Part shown: positions 37,501 through 43,923 of the stretch, in pieces
Position numbering within the stretch: position 1 is the first letter of the stretch
How the letters are laid out: every line of letters begins with the position of its first letter
Source of the DNA: a virus
IMG/VR virus record: IMGVR_UViG_3300031841_001579
Coordinates: 1 to 43,923 of that record
Length of the DNA stretch: 43,923 nucleotides
Reading direction: 5' to 3' (one strand)
Position numbers and translations under genes: made by a program
Notes under the pieces: generated by a model
Told to the model about the DNA's origin: nothing
Seen by the model: the letters and a program-made list of their open reading frames with translations, nothing else
Databases searched by the model: none

Positions 37501-40500
37501 TTGTCGCCAGGCTGAGCGCCAGGGTAGTCAGTCGCAGGTTGAACCGAAACGACTAGCTGATTCAGGCGGTAGTGATCACTACCACCGCCTGTCTCGTAGT
37601 GCTGGTCGTTTGCACCGACCCTAAAAAGAATCTGATGACCCGCAAAATGCGAGTAGCGGAAAGCGAACTGGAAGCAACACTCTCTCTGATTTTGGGCCAG
37701 CCAAGGGAACTGCTCGCCCGCGTTGTAGCAGCCCATTGTCCGCTGGTAGCTAGTCGAGGTCTGACCCGGAGCAAGGCGGGTCACGCCCTGCGAGAAGACC
37801 GTCTCGCGGAACTTGTCGAACTCGCTAAAGCGCACCGCCAGTTCAAGCGTGCGGCCTTTGCCATCGAGGTCGCCGTAAGTCAGGTTGTGCTGACCGCTAC
37901 CGTCCGTGTCCCTGAACAGGAAATGCTCTACCGTCTCGGTCGATGCAAGGCCCTTCGTCGGGTCTTCGTCGTAACCTTCGCATCTACCGTAGGAAATGCC
38001 GAACGGCGTTTCGCCCGGCAGCCCGAAGCTCTCAGCGCCCAAGAAGACATTGACTCCGCCGCGTGCATCGACGGGATCGAGATCGAAAGCAGGGCCGACA
38101 GTCCCGTCTTTAGTAACAAAGCGGTATGCGTATCGAACGAATCCGTCGATAGGTCCCACGCCTTGAGGCAGGCAAGTAACCTTAGTACCGGGACGAGGGA
38201 TGCCGAGGGGTCGGAAGGTCTGGTCAAAGTCGTCGATCACATAGCTGACCCCGTTGGAGGTCAGGAACGATTTGTTACCGCGCCGCTGCACAACGGCGTC
38301 TTTCTTGATCGACTTGCGCAACTCGCCCGAGTAGCCATCGCTGGGCGAACTGCTCGACATTAGGTAGCCACCAGTCGCGGCCACATAGCTGCCGCCAGGG
38401 AATCCACCCTGCATGTAGTACGGCGGCGCAGAAGACATCCGCGTGCCGAGGTAGCTGTTCAGGGCGCGGTTGCCCCGGTCAATGATCTGGTCCCCGTAGA
38501 CAGACGAAGTGTCGTAGTAAACGACCGCATCGCCGAGGCCGCTGAATGTGTAGTCCGCGTTGTTGTGCAGCGCAAAGCGGATGATGCGGCCTTTAAACGG
38601 CGCGGTGTTCGCAACATCAACTCGGTCGCCGATGATGAAACTAAGCGTCTGGTCGTAGTTAAAGACCGCAGGGAACGGTGCGGAACTCGACACGGAAGTA
38701 AGCGCGCCACCGATAGGCTGCACCCCGAGCTTCATGTTCTGAACATCGCGGCCAGCAAAGACATTGTAATGACCGCCTGCCGTCAGAATGCGTGTGTTCT
38801 GTACCTCGCCGCTGTTGGCGTAGAACGACTTGAAGTAGAAGTTGTTGCCCACCTGAACAATCTCAAGGCGGCAAATGTCTTGGAACTCGAAGACTACCCC
38901 AGCCTGTAGCGGGCGGTTGGGCAGCTTGAGTTCAAGCTGGAACATCCACTCGTAGCGAGCAGAGGCGTTGATCGGCGTCCAGTAGTATTCGTCGAAGTCG
39001 AGGTAGAACGGCACCTCGATGATGCCGCCGCCACCGAAAGTAATCTCGTCGCCATCAACCGTAGGGTTGGTCGGCACAAGGTAAGACGCGATGGTCTCGG
39101 TGTCCGAGTTGGTGTAGGCGAACACATCGCCGCCCTCGGAGAAGTTCTCATGCCAGAGCAGCTTGTAGTTGAGCGACGGCGTAGATGACGGGGGGTTAAG
39201 CAGTTCGGAAACGCTTGCCTGATTGCCGTCAACAAGCTCAAGGCGAGGGTTCCAGAACTCTACCTCTTCGCTTGCGTCAGACGGGTTGGCGTACCAAGCG
39301 GTGCGAAGCTGTGCGCTGGTATCCGAAGCATCATTCCATTTCAGGTCATCGAAGTTGATCGCCTCGTATTGAGTGCCGCCAATAGACCAAATACCTGTCT
39401 CTGCGTCGTTAGTCGTACCGGAGTAATCGTGCGGACGAAGGTAGGCAACAACCAGATACCATGTATCGTTAGTCGGCAAGTCGATGCCAACGCGGAAATA
39501 GTTCGTACTTGCGCTTGTGTCTACGGCTTTGCGGGGGCCGTTAGCAAAGCCCCACATAAACGAGCCGGCAGTTGACGGCTGTTTACACCACACGCTGTAG
39601 CGATACGACTTGGTTGGATCGACGGTTACAGTCGGCGTATTAAACCCGCCGTCAAAGACATTGCCGCTTTCTTCATCAGAGCCTACCCAGATAACTGAGG
39701 TGTTGCTGTGCGGGTCAGTCCGGTTGGCGCGGAAGTTTTCGCCAGTCGCGCCCTGCGCAGTCCAAGAGCCGACATCGCCCGTGCCTACAGTCCAATCGTC
39801 AATGGAAGTAAAGAGATCGGTAGCAACGCTAACCGTCTCGCCAAGCGTTGTGCCCGAAGTGTCGGGCGTCAGGTCGGCGGCAAAGGTTTGGTAGTCGCTC
39901 TGGGTGAACTCAGTCTGGTCGTAGAACTGGAAGTTCGTGATGACCACTTCTTCGAGCGTTGCCAGAGTCGTGCCAACAATAGGTCCAAGCAGGCGCAGCG
40001 TTGACTCAGCCTCTAGCCAAGCCTGGTTAGCCAGGGTGTTATGGACATACCCGGTGTTGTCGAGGTTCCACTTGGCAAGACGGCTGCTCGCAGTCAAGCG
40101 GCCCATCGCAATGCGGTAGTCGCCAGCAGCGCCAAGGGGTAGCGTTTGTAGTGCGTTACCCGTAACGGTGCTACGCCACACAAGCGAGTAGAGCGCAGAC
40201 TCTTGGTCGTACTCGATCTGCGCCTGCATAGCTTGCAGACGCGCAATGGGGTACACCGCGTTCTGCGTTGCGCCTGCGGTAATGCGGACGGTGCAGATCA
40301 GAGACCACTTGTCTGCCGTAAGGTCGCCCGAGAAGTCCTCGTCGATGTAGACCTCGCCCTCGTTTACATCGACCGTGACGCCCAAGAGGTTAGGCGTTGC
40401 CGTCGCGGAGCGGACGCTGCCCTTGCGCCGCTTGAGGAACAGAGACTCCGGGTCGATGTCTCGCTTCTCGTAGACAGCGGGGAGCTTTGCGCCGCCCGAG

Positions 40501-40592
40501 AGCGGCGACGACTTACCAGCATCCGCCATGCCGGGGTTGCCGACCTGCCTGTTCATCGGCAGGTTGTCGAAGCGGATGTGGCTGCTAGGCAT
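34509..40592 (-). CDS. Giant tail nozzle (tail tubular protein B-like) protein with lectin-like modules, 2027 aa
   Basis: N-terminal and C-terminal parts resemble podoviral tail tubular protein B: R-F-D-N-L-P-M-N-R at the start, and near the C-terminus strands like G-I-A-Y-A-Y-N-G-T-L-W-A-I-T-G-D-G and L-F-V-I-N-E-E-T-G. Between them are several jelly-roll-like blocks with D-E-D-F-S-G-D-L (about 83-90) and Y-R-Y-S-V-W-C-K (about 330), the style of laminin-G or carbohydrate-binding domains, plus repeated W-x-D-G patterns around 1100-1500. T7 gp12 is about 800 aa, so this is more than twice the usual size. It probably combines nozzle and receptor binding; no separate tail fibre gene is recognised. 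Confidence 0.65.
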   Translation of the reverse strand: MPSSHIRFDNLPMNRQVGNPGMADAGKSSPLSGGAKLPAVYEKRDIDPESLFLKRRKGSVRSATATPNLLGVTVDVNEGEVYIDEDFSGDLTADKWSLICTVRITAGATQNAVYPIARLQAMQAQIEYDQESALYSLVWRSTVTGNALQTLPLGAAGDYRIAMGRLTASSRLAKWNLDNTGYVHNTLANQAWLEAESTLRLLGPIVGTTLATLEEVVITNFQFYDQTEFTQSDYQTFAADLTPDTSGTTLGETVSVATDLFTSIDDWTVGTGDVGSWTAQGATGENFRANRTDPHSNTSVIWVGSDEESGNVFDGGFNTPTVTVDPTKSYRYSVWCKQPSTAGSFMWGFANGPRKAVDTSASTNYFRVGIDLPTNDTWYLVVAYLRPHDYSGTTNDAETGIWSIGGTQYEAINFDDLKWNDASDTSAQLRTAWYANPSDASEEVEFWNPRLELVDGNQASVSELLNPPSSTPSLNYKLLWHENFSEGGDVFAYTNSDTETIASYLVPTNPTVDGDEITFGGGGIIEVPFYLDFDEYYWTPINASARYEWMFQLELKLPNRPLQAGVVFEFQDICRLEIVQVGNNFYFKSFYANSGEVQNTRILTAGGHYNVFAGRDVQNMKLGVQPIGGALTSVSSSAPFPAVFNYDQTLSFIIGDRVDVANTAPFKGRIIRFALHNNADYTFSGLGDAVVYYDTSSVYGDQIIDRGNRALNSYLGTRMSSAPPYYMQGGFPGGSYVAATGGYLMSSSSPSDGYSGELRKSIKKDAVVQRRGNKSFLTSNGVSYVIDDFDQTFRPLGIPRPGTKVTCLPQGVGPIDGFVRYAYRFVTKDGTVGPAFDLDPVDARGGVNVFLGAESFGLPGETPFGISYGRCEGYDEDPTKGLASTETVEHFLFRDTDGSGQHNLTYGDLDGKGRTLELAVRFSEFDKFRETVFSQGVTRLAPGQTSTSYQRTMGCYNAGEQFPWLAQNQRECCFQFAFRYSHFAGHQILFRVGANDQHYETGGGSDHYRLNQLVVSVQPATDYPGAQPGDNLLVVCRDAPSGSNHRDNDLYQQAFLYNFQDGHDYCVFVRRAGNYVGQPTGSSLRVHVYDHTVEQAGGDGWAWTDGSGDTEKVFNNFWGVGYSGAHPGRRHVAWGMGRLQDSWTGYRTRIWNLFTVYNPATGTYSQEWTWGFANMKGLHEASVLYHGRMWRRDFPFTLLANKALERYAGRNGPLNESLEVDIGFCRDTSKTQNEYGWDAQNELPCPFKAENTTNVEPYVVITDSGNSTPCLAYGWDMAKPAGSWSTDERNKIPMWIEITDRNDGSLAIGTGKEVAVEISSRKWWQGADTQTFDEFAGVIDLEEFTWLTLYFQQYQRPGTTEDILDLYLERVFIDGNTGEWGETFSGDPSTPINKNPEPSKGPYQYGLFTVGGFPALDQKYDVDIAEVRMWDGERYSAEGGGEGDETFGPYLSTRVPPNEWSNLIYYARFMKPDLDDEDTPTAMDQVGTFEFSGGFKQQGADAVYVRQGASVLDALDDSDSTTTQYFVPFPEPPESSIRGIQIFRTQIVPVVDDFQSGQPNPDAVSDAWRACRDAPLYFLSEIPRGNTSYTDTSSDGILGSQLEATTGLVPRNPGGIFEWKGYLGIFDTTQPRVYFAESPASWESFPLENLYDLPVREDGPIRAAIELASRDARNSRVLLLGKSYGVFLDGTPLQPVANTMGGGVGAWSQRCLVVEKGIAYAYNGTLWAITGDGQAEDIGLPVLDLLPPPDSARLSVSSSLGSLFVINEETGIALRFHFARRQWYVEDRSALSCTDVDGVDQWVHRSGYPSAGSASVYQDDVVADTPATKVIASSWNNAANTVTLASATGVEVGMRMTLVNDRQTGALRLNPAIRQTVTVASIAGNVVTVEEDLDIQTTWTDVHGDTHSVRLHAYLGVGYWGTMIDTGPFKLRGDLKYVDVGVDAGDDWWGAVQGSDYPADPANRSGFVDAESAPTSIVDEGGSGVSTRLGVNNNQRYERVLFWSPVGQAVGLTELELSYTTDPGEDR

Positions 40593-41398
40593 CAGGTGAT
40601 GATGGTGCTAGGGAAGCTGGGCGAAGTGAGGTCGGTACTCAGCGGGTTAGTGCCGTCGCTACTAACGCTGCTGTCGCCAGTAATAACAGTCGAGATGCTC
40701 GACTCACCACTCGGAACGGTGTCGTCCTCGTAGTTGACGCTGACTCCGGTGTAGAAGCCTTCGAGGAAGTCGGCACCCGGGTTAGCGCAGTTCCAGTAGT
40801 GCAGCAGCGTTTGGACCGGATCCTTGTAAGCAGGGCTAAACGCGGCGCGGTCCATGTAGTTGACTACGAGGCGCATACCGACCTCGGTGCTAAAAGTGTT
40901 GTATTCAACGAAGAGACCGCCGTCGCAGAAGTAACCAAACAACTCGTCGTGACTCTTCCACGACGGGCTTCCAGCGGTGACCGCTCCGGTACAAATATAT
41001 TCCCGACCGTCCTGCGAGTCGGGGTGCGCATTCCAGCCGCCGCGCGTTCGGGCACCCACATCCCAGTTGCTAGGCATAGTCATCAGGCTAAAGCCAAGCG
41101 GCGCAGACATGTGGCGAGTAGCGTCCTCGCCAGTTCGAGGATGCTCGATCTGCTTGCGAAGTTCTGCGTCTGTAGTTGCGGCCTCGTTTCGGGCCGACGC
41201 CATGAACGAAGCCGTAACCGAGATGATGTGAACAGGTTCGCTAACAATCGGGACCGTCTCGAAAGTACGGTCGCTGGTGTTACGCAGAAGTAGATCAACA
41301 TGCGCAGTCTTGATGTGATCGGGGTGGATCCCCGCACGCAGCCCAGAGATGGACTGCCCGCAACAACAAGAGCTTTGTCCGCAATCGCCGCAGGTCAT
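40592..41398 (-). CDS. Virion-associated protein with Cys-rich N-terminus, 268 aa
   Basis: It begins M-T-C-G-D-C-G-Q-S-S-C-C-C-G, six cysteines in the first 13 residues, which could bind zinc or another metal. Then comes a mixed alpha/beta domain with A-H-V-D-L-L-L-R-N and V-E-Y-N-T-F-S-T-E-V-G-M-R, and a Ser/Thr/Asp-rich tail. It lies between the adaptor and the giant tail gene and overlaps both by ATGA/TGATG. Likely structural or an assembly factor; no family recognised. Confidence 0.6.
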   Translation of the reverse strand: MTCGDCGQSSCCCGQSISGLRAGIHPDHIKTAHVDLLLRNTSDRTFETVPIVSEPVHIISVTASFMASARNEAATTDAELRKQIEHPRTGEDATRHMSAPLGFSLMTMPSNWDVGARTRGGWNAHPDSQDGREYICTGAVTAGSPSWKSHDELFGYFCDGGLFVEYNTFSTEVGMRLVVNYMDRAAFSPAYKDPVQTLLHYWNCANPGADFLEGFYTGVSVNYEDDTVPSGESSISTVITGDSSVSSDGTNPLSTDLTSPSFPSTIIT

Positions 41399-42225
41399 GT
41401 CTTCGTGTAAATCTGCTTGGTGTTTGCCGTGTTCGACAGCGCGTCAGCCGTGTCGTTGACGGCGCTGATCGCCATGCTCGCCTTGATCTGGTTGGCGGTT
41501 CCACACCAAGTCAGCCAAGCCATGCGGGCGCGTTCGAGGATCGCGTCAAGCGCGGCCTCGGGCCAGTTCAAGTCGTGCGCATCGTCCGACATCTGGTAGT
41601 CGGACTCCATCTGCACGATGGTGAATCGCTCCGTCTCGGTGGGCGCGGGCCAGAGGCTCACGAACGAGCGGGCGTTGTAGTCGTCGTACCGCTGCTCAAA
41701 GTATTCCGGCGTGCCCGTTGCGAATGGATCGCGCCGCGCAAGCATCGGGTCGAACTGGAGCATGTTGCGCCGCTGACCCGAGCCGCGATAGACCGCCGTG
41801 ACTTGCCCGGTCGTGGGCAAGAGGACCGAGCGGCGAACAATCTTCGAGGCGTTTGTGCCCGTGTAGTTCCGCTCAAGCGTGTAGCCGATGTCGAAGACTG
41901 TCGTGGCCGTCTGCTTACGAATCAAAAACTTGGTAGTGCCCCCTGTCTCCTCGCAGACAATGATGTCTTGCGGCGAGATAAACCCAGCCGCGCCGCTGCA
42001 AGACAGCGTGGATTGTCCCTGCAATCCCGAGGCGCTAGTTAGCGCGTCCTCGCCAGGAACGGAGGCGCTGTAAACATCGTAGGCGATCCCAGGGATGCCG
42101 TCGATGAGTGCCCGGTAGAGCCCCGACTGGAGGGCTTCGTTGAGTCGGGCAGTCTCAACATCAGAGACAACGCCCAGCCCAAGGCGTCTCTTCAAACGAG
42201 TCCGAAGGTCTGCTCTCGTAGCCAA
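41395..42225 (-). CDS. Head-tail adaptor / tail tubular protein A-like, 276 aa
   Basis: It follows the capsid gene, where the gp11-like adaptor that connects portal and nozzle is expected. The helical N-terminus (R-T-R-L-K-R-R-L-G-L) and the C-terminal helices (L-N-W-P-E-A-A-L-D-A-I-L-E-R-A-R) surround a beta-rich middle with Y-F-E-Q-R-Y-D-D-Y, matching the general layout of this family in environmental podovirus-like genomes. The start is TTG 42225 with GGAG seven bases upstream. The 5' part is repeated at 1-130. Confidence 0.7.
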   Translation of the reverse strand: MATRADLRTRLKRRLGLGVVSDVETARLNEALQSGLYRALIDGIPGIAYDVYSASVPGEDALTSASGLQGQSTLSCSGAAGFISPQDIIVCEETGGTTKFLIRKQTATTVFDIGYTLERNYTGTNASKIVRRSVLLPTTGQVTAVYRGSGQRRNMLQFDPMLARRDPFATGTPEYFEQRYDDYNARSFVSLWPAPTETERFTIVQMESDYQMSDDAHDLNWPEAALDAILERARMAWLTWCGTANQIKASMAISAVNDTADALSNTANTKQIYTKT

Positions 42226-42264
42226 GCGTTGTCTCCTTAGTTAGTTAGCCGCGGCGGTCATCGT

Positions 42265-42281
42265 CCCCCACCTGAGGGGGG
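42265..42281 (-). promoter_or_regulatory. GC-rich hairpin between capsid and adaptor genes, right copy
   Basis: Same CCCCC/GGGGG hairpin as at 170-186. A nearby base differs between copies (CTCTCAGG versus CTTTCAGG), which breaks a longer alternative pairing but leaves this short stem intact. Confidence 0.35.
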
Positions 42282-42302
42282 CGGGGAACCTCCGCTTTCA
42301 GG

Positions 42303-43469
42303 CTAAGCGTCGAGGTTGCCGAAGATCGTGAAGAAGCTGCGGCGACCGTTATCGACCGACCATTGACGCTTCCACTCGATCCGCTTGAACACATTGGTCA
42401 GAGCCGGGTGCGTTTGAATGTCCCCGATCTGGCGAATGAATCCGATGGAGTCACTACCGACGCCGCCCGCGCGGACGGTGTTGAGGCGCAGCGAGTTCCA
42501 GTTGATGCCCAGGACAGGGGCGCTGGCGGTAGCACCGAACGGAGTAACGAGGTCGTACTTCACATCCGCTTTCAGGTAACGCGACCAGTCAACGGTGACG
42601 CCCGCAAAGGTCACGGCACCCTCTTTACCGAGGTTGGCGTTGACCGGATCGGGCAGAGCGCCGAGAGCGCGATGCTCGGACAGGAAGCTCTCGAAGCCCT
42701 TAAGAGTCATGTAGACATCGGTCGGGCGCTCAACCTCAGAGTAGCTAGTCTCAAGGACCGCTTTCTGGAGGTCGCCAATAATCGACTCGTAACCAGCCGT
42801 GGGCGAAGCCTCCAGGGTAGAAGCCGCACGGAAAGTCGCCGGGGTGAACTTCGCCACATCGTCCGTTTTGATGTTGGCGAAAGACTCGTCGGTGGTGCTG
42901 TCGTTCCAGCTAACCGCAGACGAAGACTGCATAAGCCCGACAAGGCTCATCGGGTAACCGTGCGCGTAGTTCGTGTCCGTGATGGCGGGGTCACGCGCCA
43001 CAGCGGTACTGTTCGAACCACCAGCGTTACCCTGCACAAAGAGGATCTCCTCTTCGTTCAGGATGTGCATCATGTTGGCGCGAACAACGCTGCTCACATA
43101 GTCGATCAGGTTGCCAGCAGGCTGGGACTGCGGGAAGTTGATGTTCCGCGTACCAGCTTGCAGGTGGAAGATCGAGTGAGTCAGGATCTCCTTTGCCGAA
43201 GTCGAAAGCGCGTCAACAGCAGGCGTGCCCGCGTTAGCCGCAGCAATGCCAGCGGGGTAGTAGAGCGACGAAGTTTCGCCGTGTCCGTAGAGGATCGGGT
43301 GACGAACGCTTTCGGCGTCGTTCACCACGAAGAGGCGACCCTTCTGGGCCGCAGCTTTCAGGAACTTCTCACCAGAATCCGTCAGCGCATTGATCGGATC
43401 CTTGGTGTAAGTATCAATCGCCGTTGAGACGAGAGTGTCGAGGTCTTGAGAGTAAGTCGGGATAGCCAT
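42303..43469 (-). CDS. Major capsid protein, strain variant 2
   Basis: A 388-aa homologue of the protein at 208-1374, same length and same ribosome-binding site (GGAGG eight bases before ATG). Differences are grouped: residues 5-7 and 26, about 60-105 (for example A-Q-L-T-A-T to D-A-L-S-T-S), 148-165 (A-G-A-A-D-G to A-G-G-S-N-S) and 190-230. The rest is almost invariant. Both versions look functional. In a circular genome only one would be present per virion genome. Confidence 0.85.
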   Translation of the reverse strand: MAIPTYSQDLDTLVSTAIDTYTKDPINALTDSGEKFLKAAAQKGRLFVVNDAESVRHPILYGHGETSSLYYPAGIAAANAGTPAVDALSTSAKEILTHSIFHLQAGTRNINFPQSQPAGNLIDYVSSVVRANMMHILNEEEILFVQGNAGGSNSTAVARDPAITDTNYAHGYPMSLVGLMQSSSAVSWNDSTTDESFANIKTDDVAKFTPATFRAASTLEASPTAGYESIIGDLQKAVLETSYSEVERPTDVYMTLKGFESFLSEHRALGALPDPVNANLGKEGAVTFAGVTVDWSRYLKADVKYDLVTPFGATASAPVLGINWNSLRLNTVRAGGVGSDSIGFIRQIGDIQTHPALTNVFKRIEWKRQWSVDNGRRSFFTIFGNLDA

Positions 43470-43493
43470 CGCTACGCCCTCCGGTAGTTAGAG

Positions 43494-43923
43494 TCAGCGG
43501 GAGTTTCGGAACTTCTCTTCCAGCGCACGGCGCATCGCATCTTCAACCGAGCCCTGTCGGCCAGCGGTCGCGTTCAGTTGAACGGTTCCATCAGCCCAAG
43601 TGACTGCGCCGTCAGGTGCAGGAGCAGAGCGCGTCAGCCCAGACTTGGGCGTAGCGTCGGCTTGCTTAACGCCAGACATAGCAACGAGAGTGCGCACACC
43701 AGCAGGAGTCATCAGGATCTCCTTAGTGAGTGTGCCCTCCTCGACGGCTTTGCTGTAGAAGGCTTGGACTTCCTTGTACGCTTCGGTACCTGGGGCTGCC
43801 CCAGCTTCCCGCATCGTCTCGGAGAAAGTTTCCTTCGCTTGCTCACGCAGTTGGTACTCATGGTCCTTCTGCGTAAGTAGCTGCTCGATCTGGGCACGGT
43901 TCATGTACCCATCGTCGGTCAGC
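43494..43923 (-). CDS. Scaffolding protein, C-terminal part (truncated by contig end)
   Basis: It matches the last ~143 codons of the scaffold gene at 1399-2085 with a handful of substitutions (for example K-E-T-F-A-D-T to K-E-T-F-S-E-T and E-K-T-R-N-S-R to E-K-F-R-N-S-R). The reading frame runs off the contig end, so the missing N-terminus reflects the assembly limit. Confidence 0.8.
   Translation of the reverse strand, partial: LTDDGYMNRAQIEQLLTQKDHEYQLREQAKETFSETMREAGAAPGTEAYKEVQAFYSKAVEEGTLTKEILMTPAGVRTLVAMSGVKQADATPKSGLTRSAPAPDGAVTWADGTVQLNATAGRQGSVEDAMRRALEEKFRNSR

Larger units (their letters stand above)
2491..42076. repeat. Dispersed 8-mer GTTTAMAC (about 23 copies on both strands)
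   Basis: Exact GTTTAAAC starts at 2491, 13874, 22447, 24885, 27388, 29485, 34802 and 36104. GTTTACAC or its complement GTGTAAAC starts near 7489, 9089, 9986, 12173, 13087, 15904, 16619, 17597, 18552, 20854, 24146, 29699, 34034, 37001 and 39581. Further one-base variants bring the spacing to roughly one per kilobase. Sites occur in both coding orientations and in non-coding gaps. Counted by eye; the true count may differ slightly. Confidence 0.7.
42096..43923. repeat. Right copy of the 1,828-bp near-identical terminal repeat
   Basis: Aligns without gaps to 1-1828. It carries the second capsid version, the adaptor start, the intergenic hairpin and the C-terminal 60 percent of the scaffold gene. 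Its substitutions include many first- and second-codon-position changes in the capsid gene, so the copies represent diverged alleles and not sequencing noise. Confidence 0.93.

Noticed and set aside
1-43923. Genuine exact direct terminal repeat of the packaged genome
   Set aside because: The two end copies differ at many positions; physical terminal repeats produced by replication should be identical.
1-43923. CRISPR array or tRNA genes
   Set aside because: No regularly spaced repeat-spacer pattern and no cloverleaf with a TTCRANY loop were seen on reading; a tRNAscan run would be needed to exclude a divergent one.

Overview
The window is almost the whole genome of a tailed dsDNA bacteriophage (Caudoviricetes) with a short-tailed, podovirus-like virion plan. 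It carries terminase, portal, scaffold, capsid, a tail-tube adaptor, a giant tail nozzle-like protein and three internal-virion-like proteins, and shows no tape measure, sheath or baseplate. Base composition is moderately GC-rich. I see no tRNA, integrase, rRNA, CRISPR array, T7-type RNA polymerase or recognisable endolysin. The family-A DNA polymerase, PrimPol-type primase, Cas4-like nuclease and large internal proteins resemble environmental phages of aquatic Gram-negative bacteria. The host cannot be named from the sequence.

The first 1,828 bases and the last 1,828 bases are the same region in the same orientation without indels, but with scattered substitutions (about 28 of 388 residues differ between the two capsid proteins). 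The simplest reading is a circularly permuted or circular contig of about 42,095 bp whose ends come from two co-existing strains. A real head-gene duplication is the less likely alternative.

Read as a circle there are two divergent transcription arms. The rightward arm (about 7,369 to 22,582) holds small early genes of unknown function and then the replication and nucleotide-metabolism block: RHH regulator, PrimPol, small membrane protein, sulfotransferase-like protein, SF1 helicase, DNA polymerase A, possible ssDNA-binding protein, Cas4-like nuclease, DUF3310 protein and methyltransferase. The leftward arm starts at the large terminase (6,146). It runs through portal, zinc ribbon, scaffold, capsid and adaptor, across the contig join, then through the tail and internal virion proteins, a probable lysis pair, a LAGLIDADG endonuclease, a RuvC resolvase and a ParB-like protein. 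The arms converge and overlap at 22,449 to 22,582. Most neighbouring genes overlap by ATGA or TGATG, so translational coupling is the rule. An AT-rich island (6,260 to 7,340) with a sigma-factor-like gene, palindromes and an intrinsic terminator sits at the divergence point and is the likely early/late switch.

The most unusual content is not protein coding. The rightward arm carries a series of strongly foldable intergenic elements: an 82-nt element at 7,369; two homologous pseudoknot-plus-UUCG-hairpin elements at 8,348 and 8,763 with compensatory base changes; a 211-nt domain closed by 22-nt inverted repeats at 13,641; and two stacked hairpins at 20,391. In addition, an 8-mer, GTTTAMAC, occurs about 23 times on both strands, far above composition-based expectation. 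All coordinates, counts and folds were read by eye; no homology search or folding program was run.
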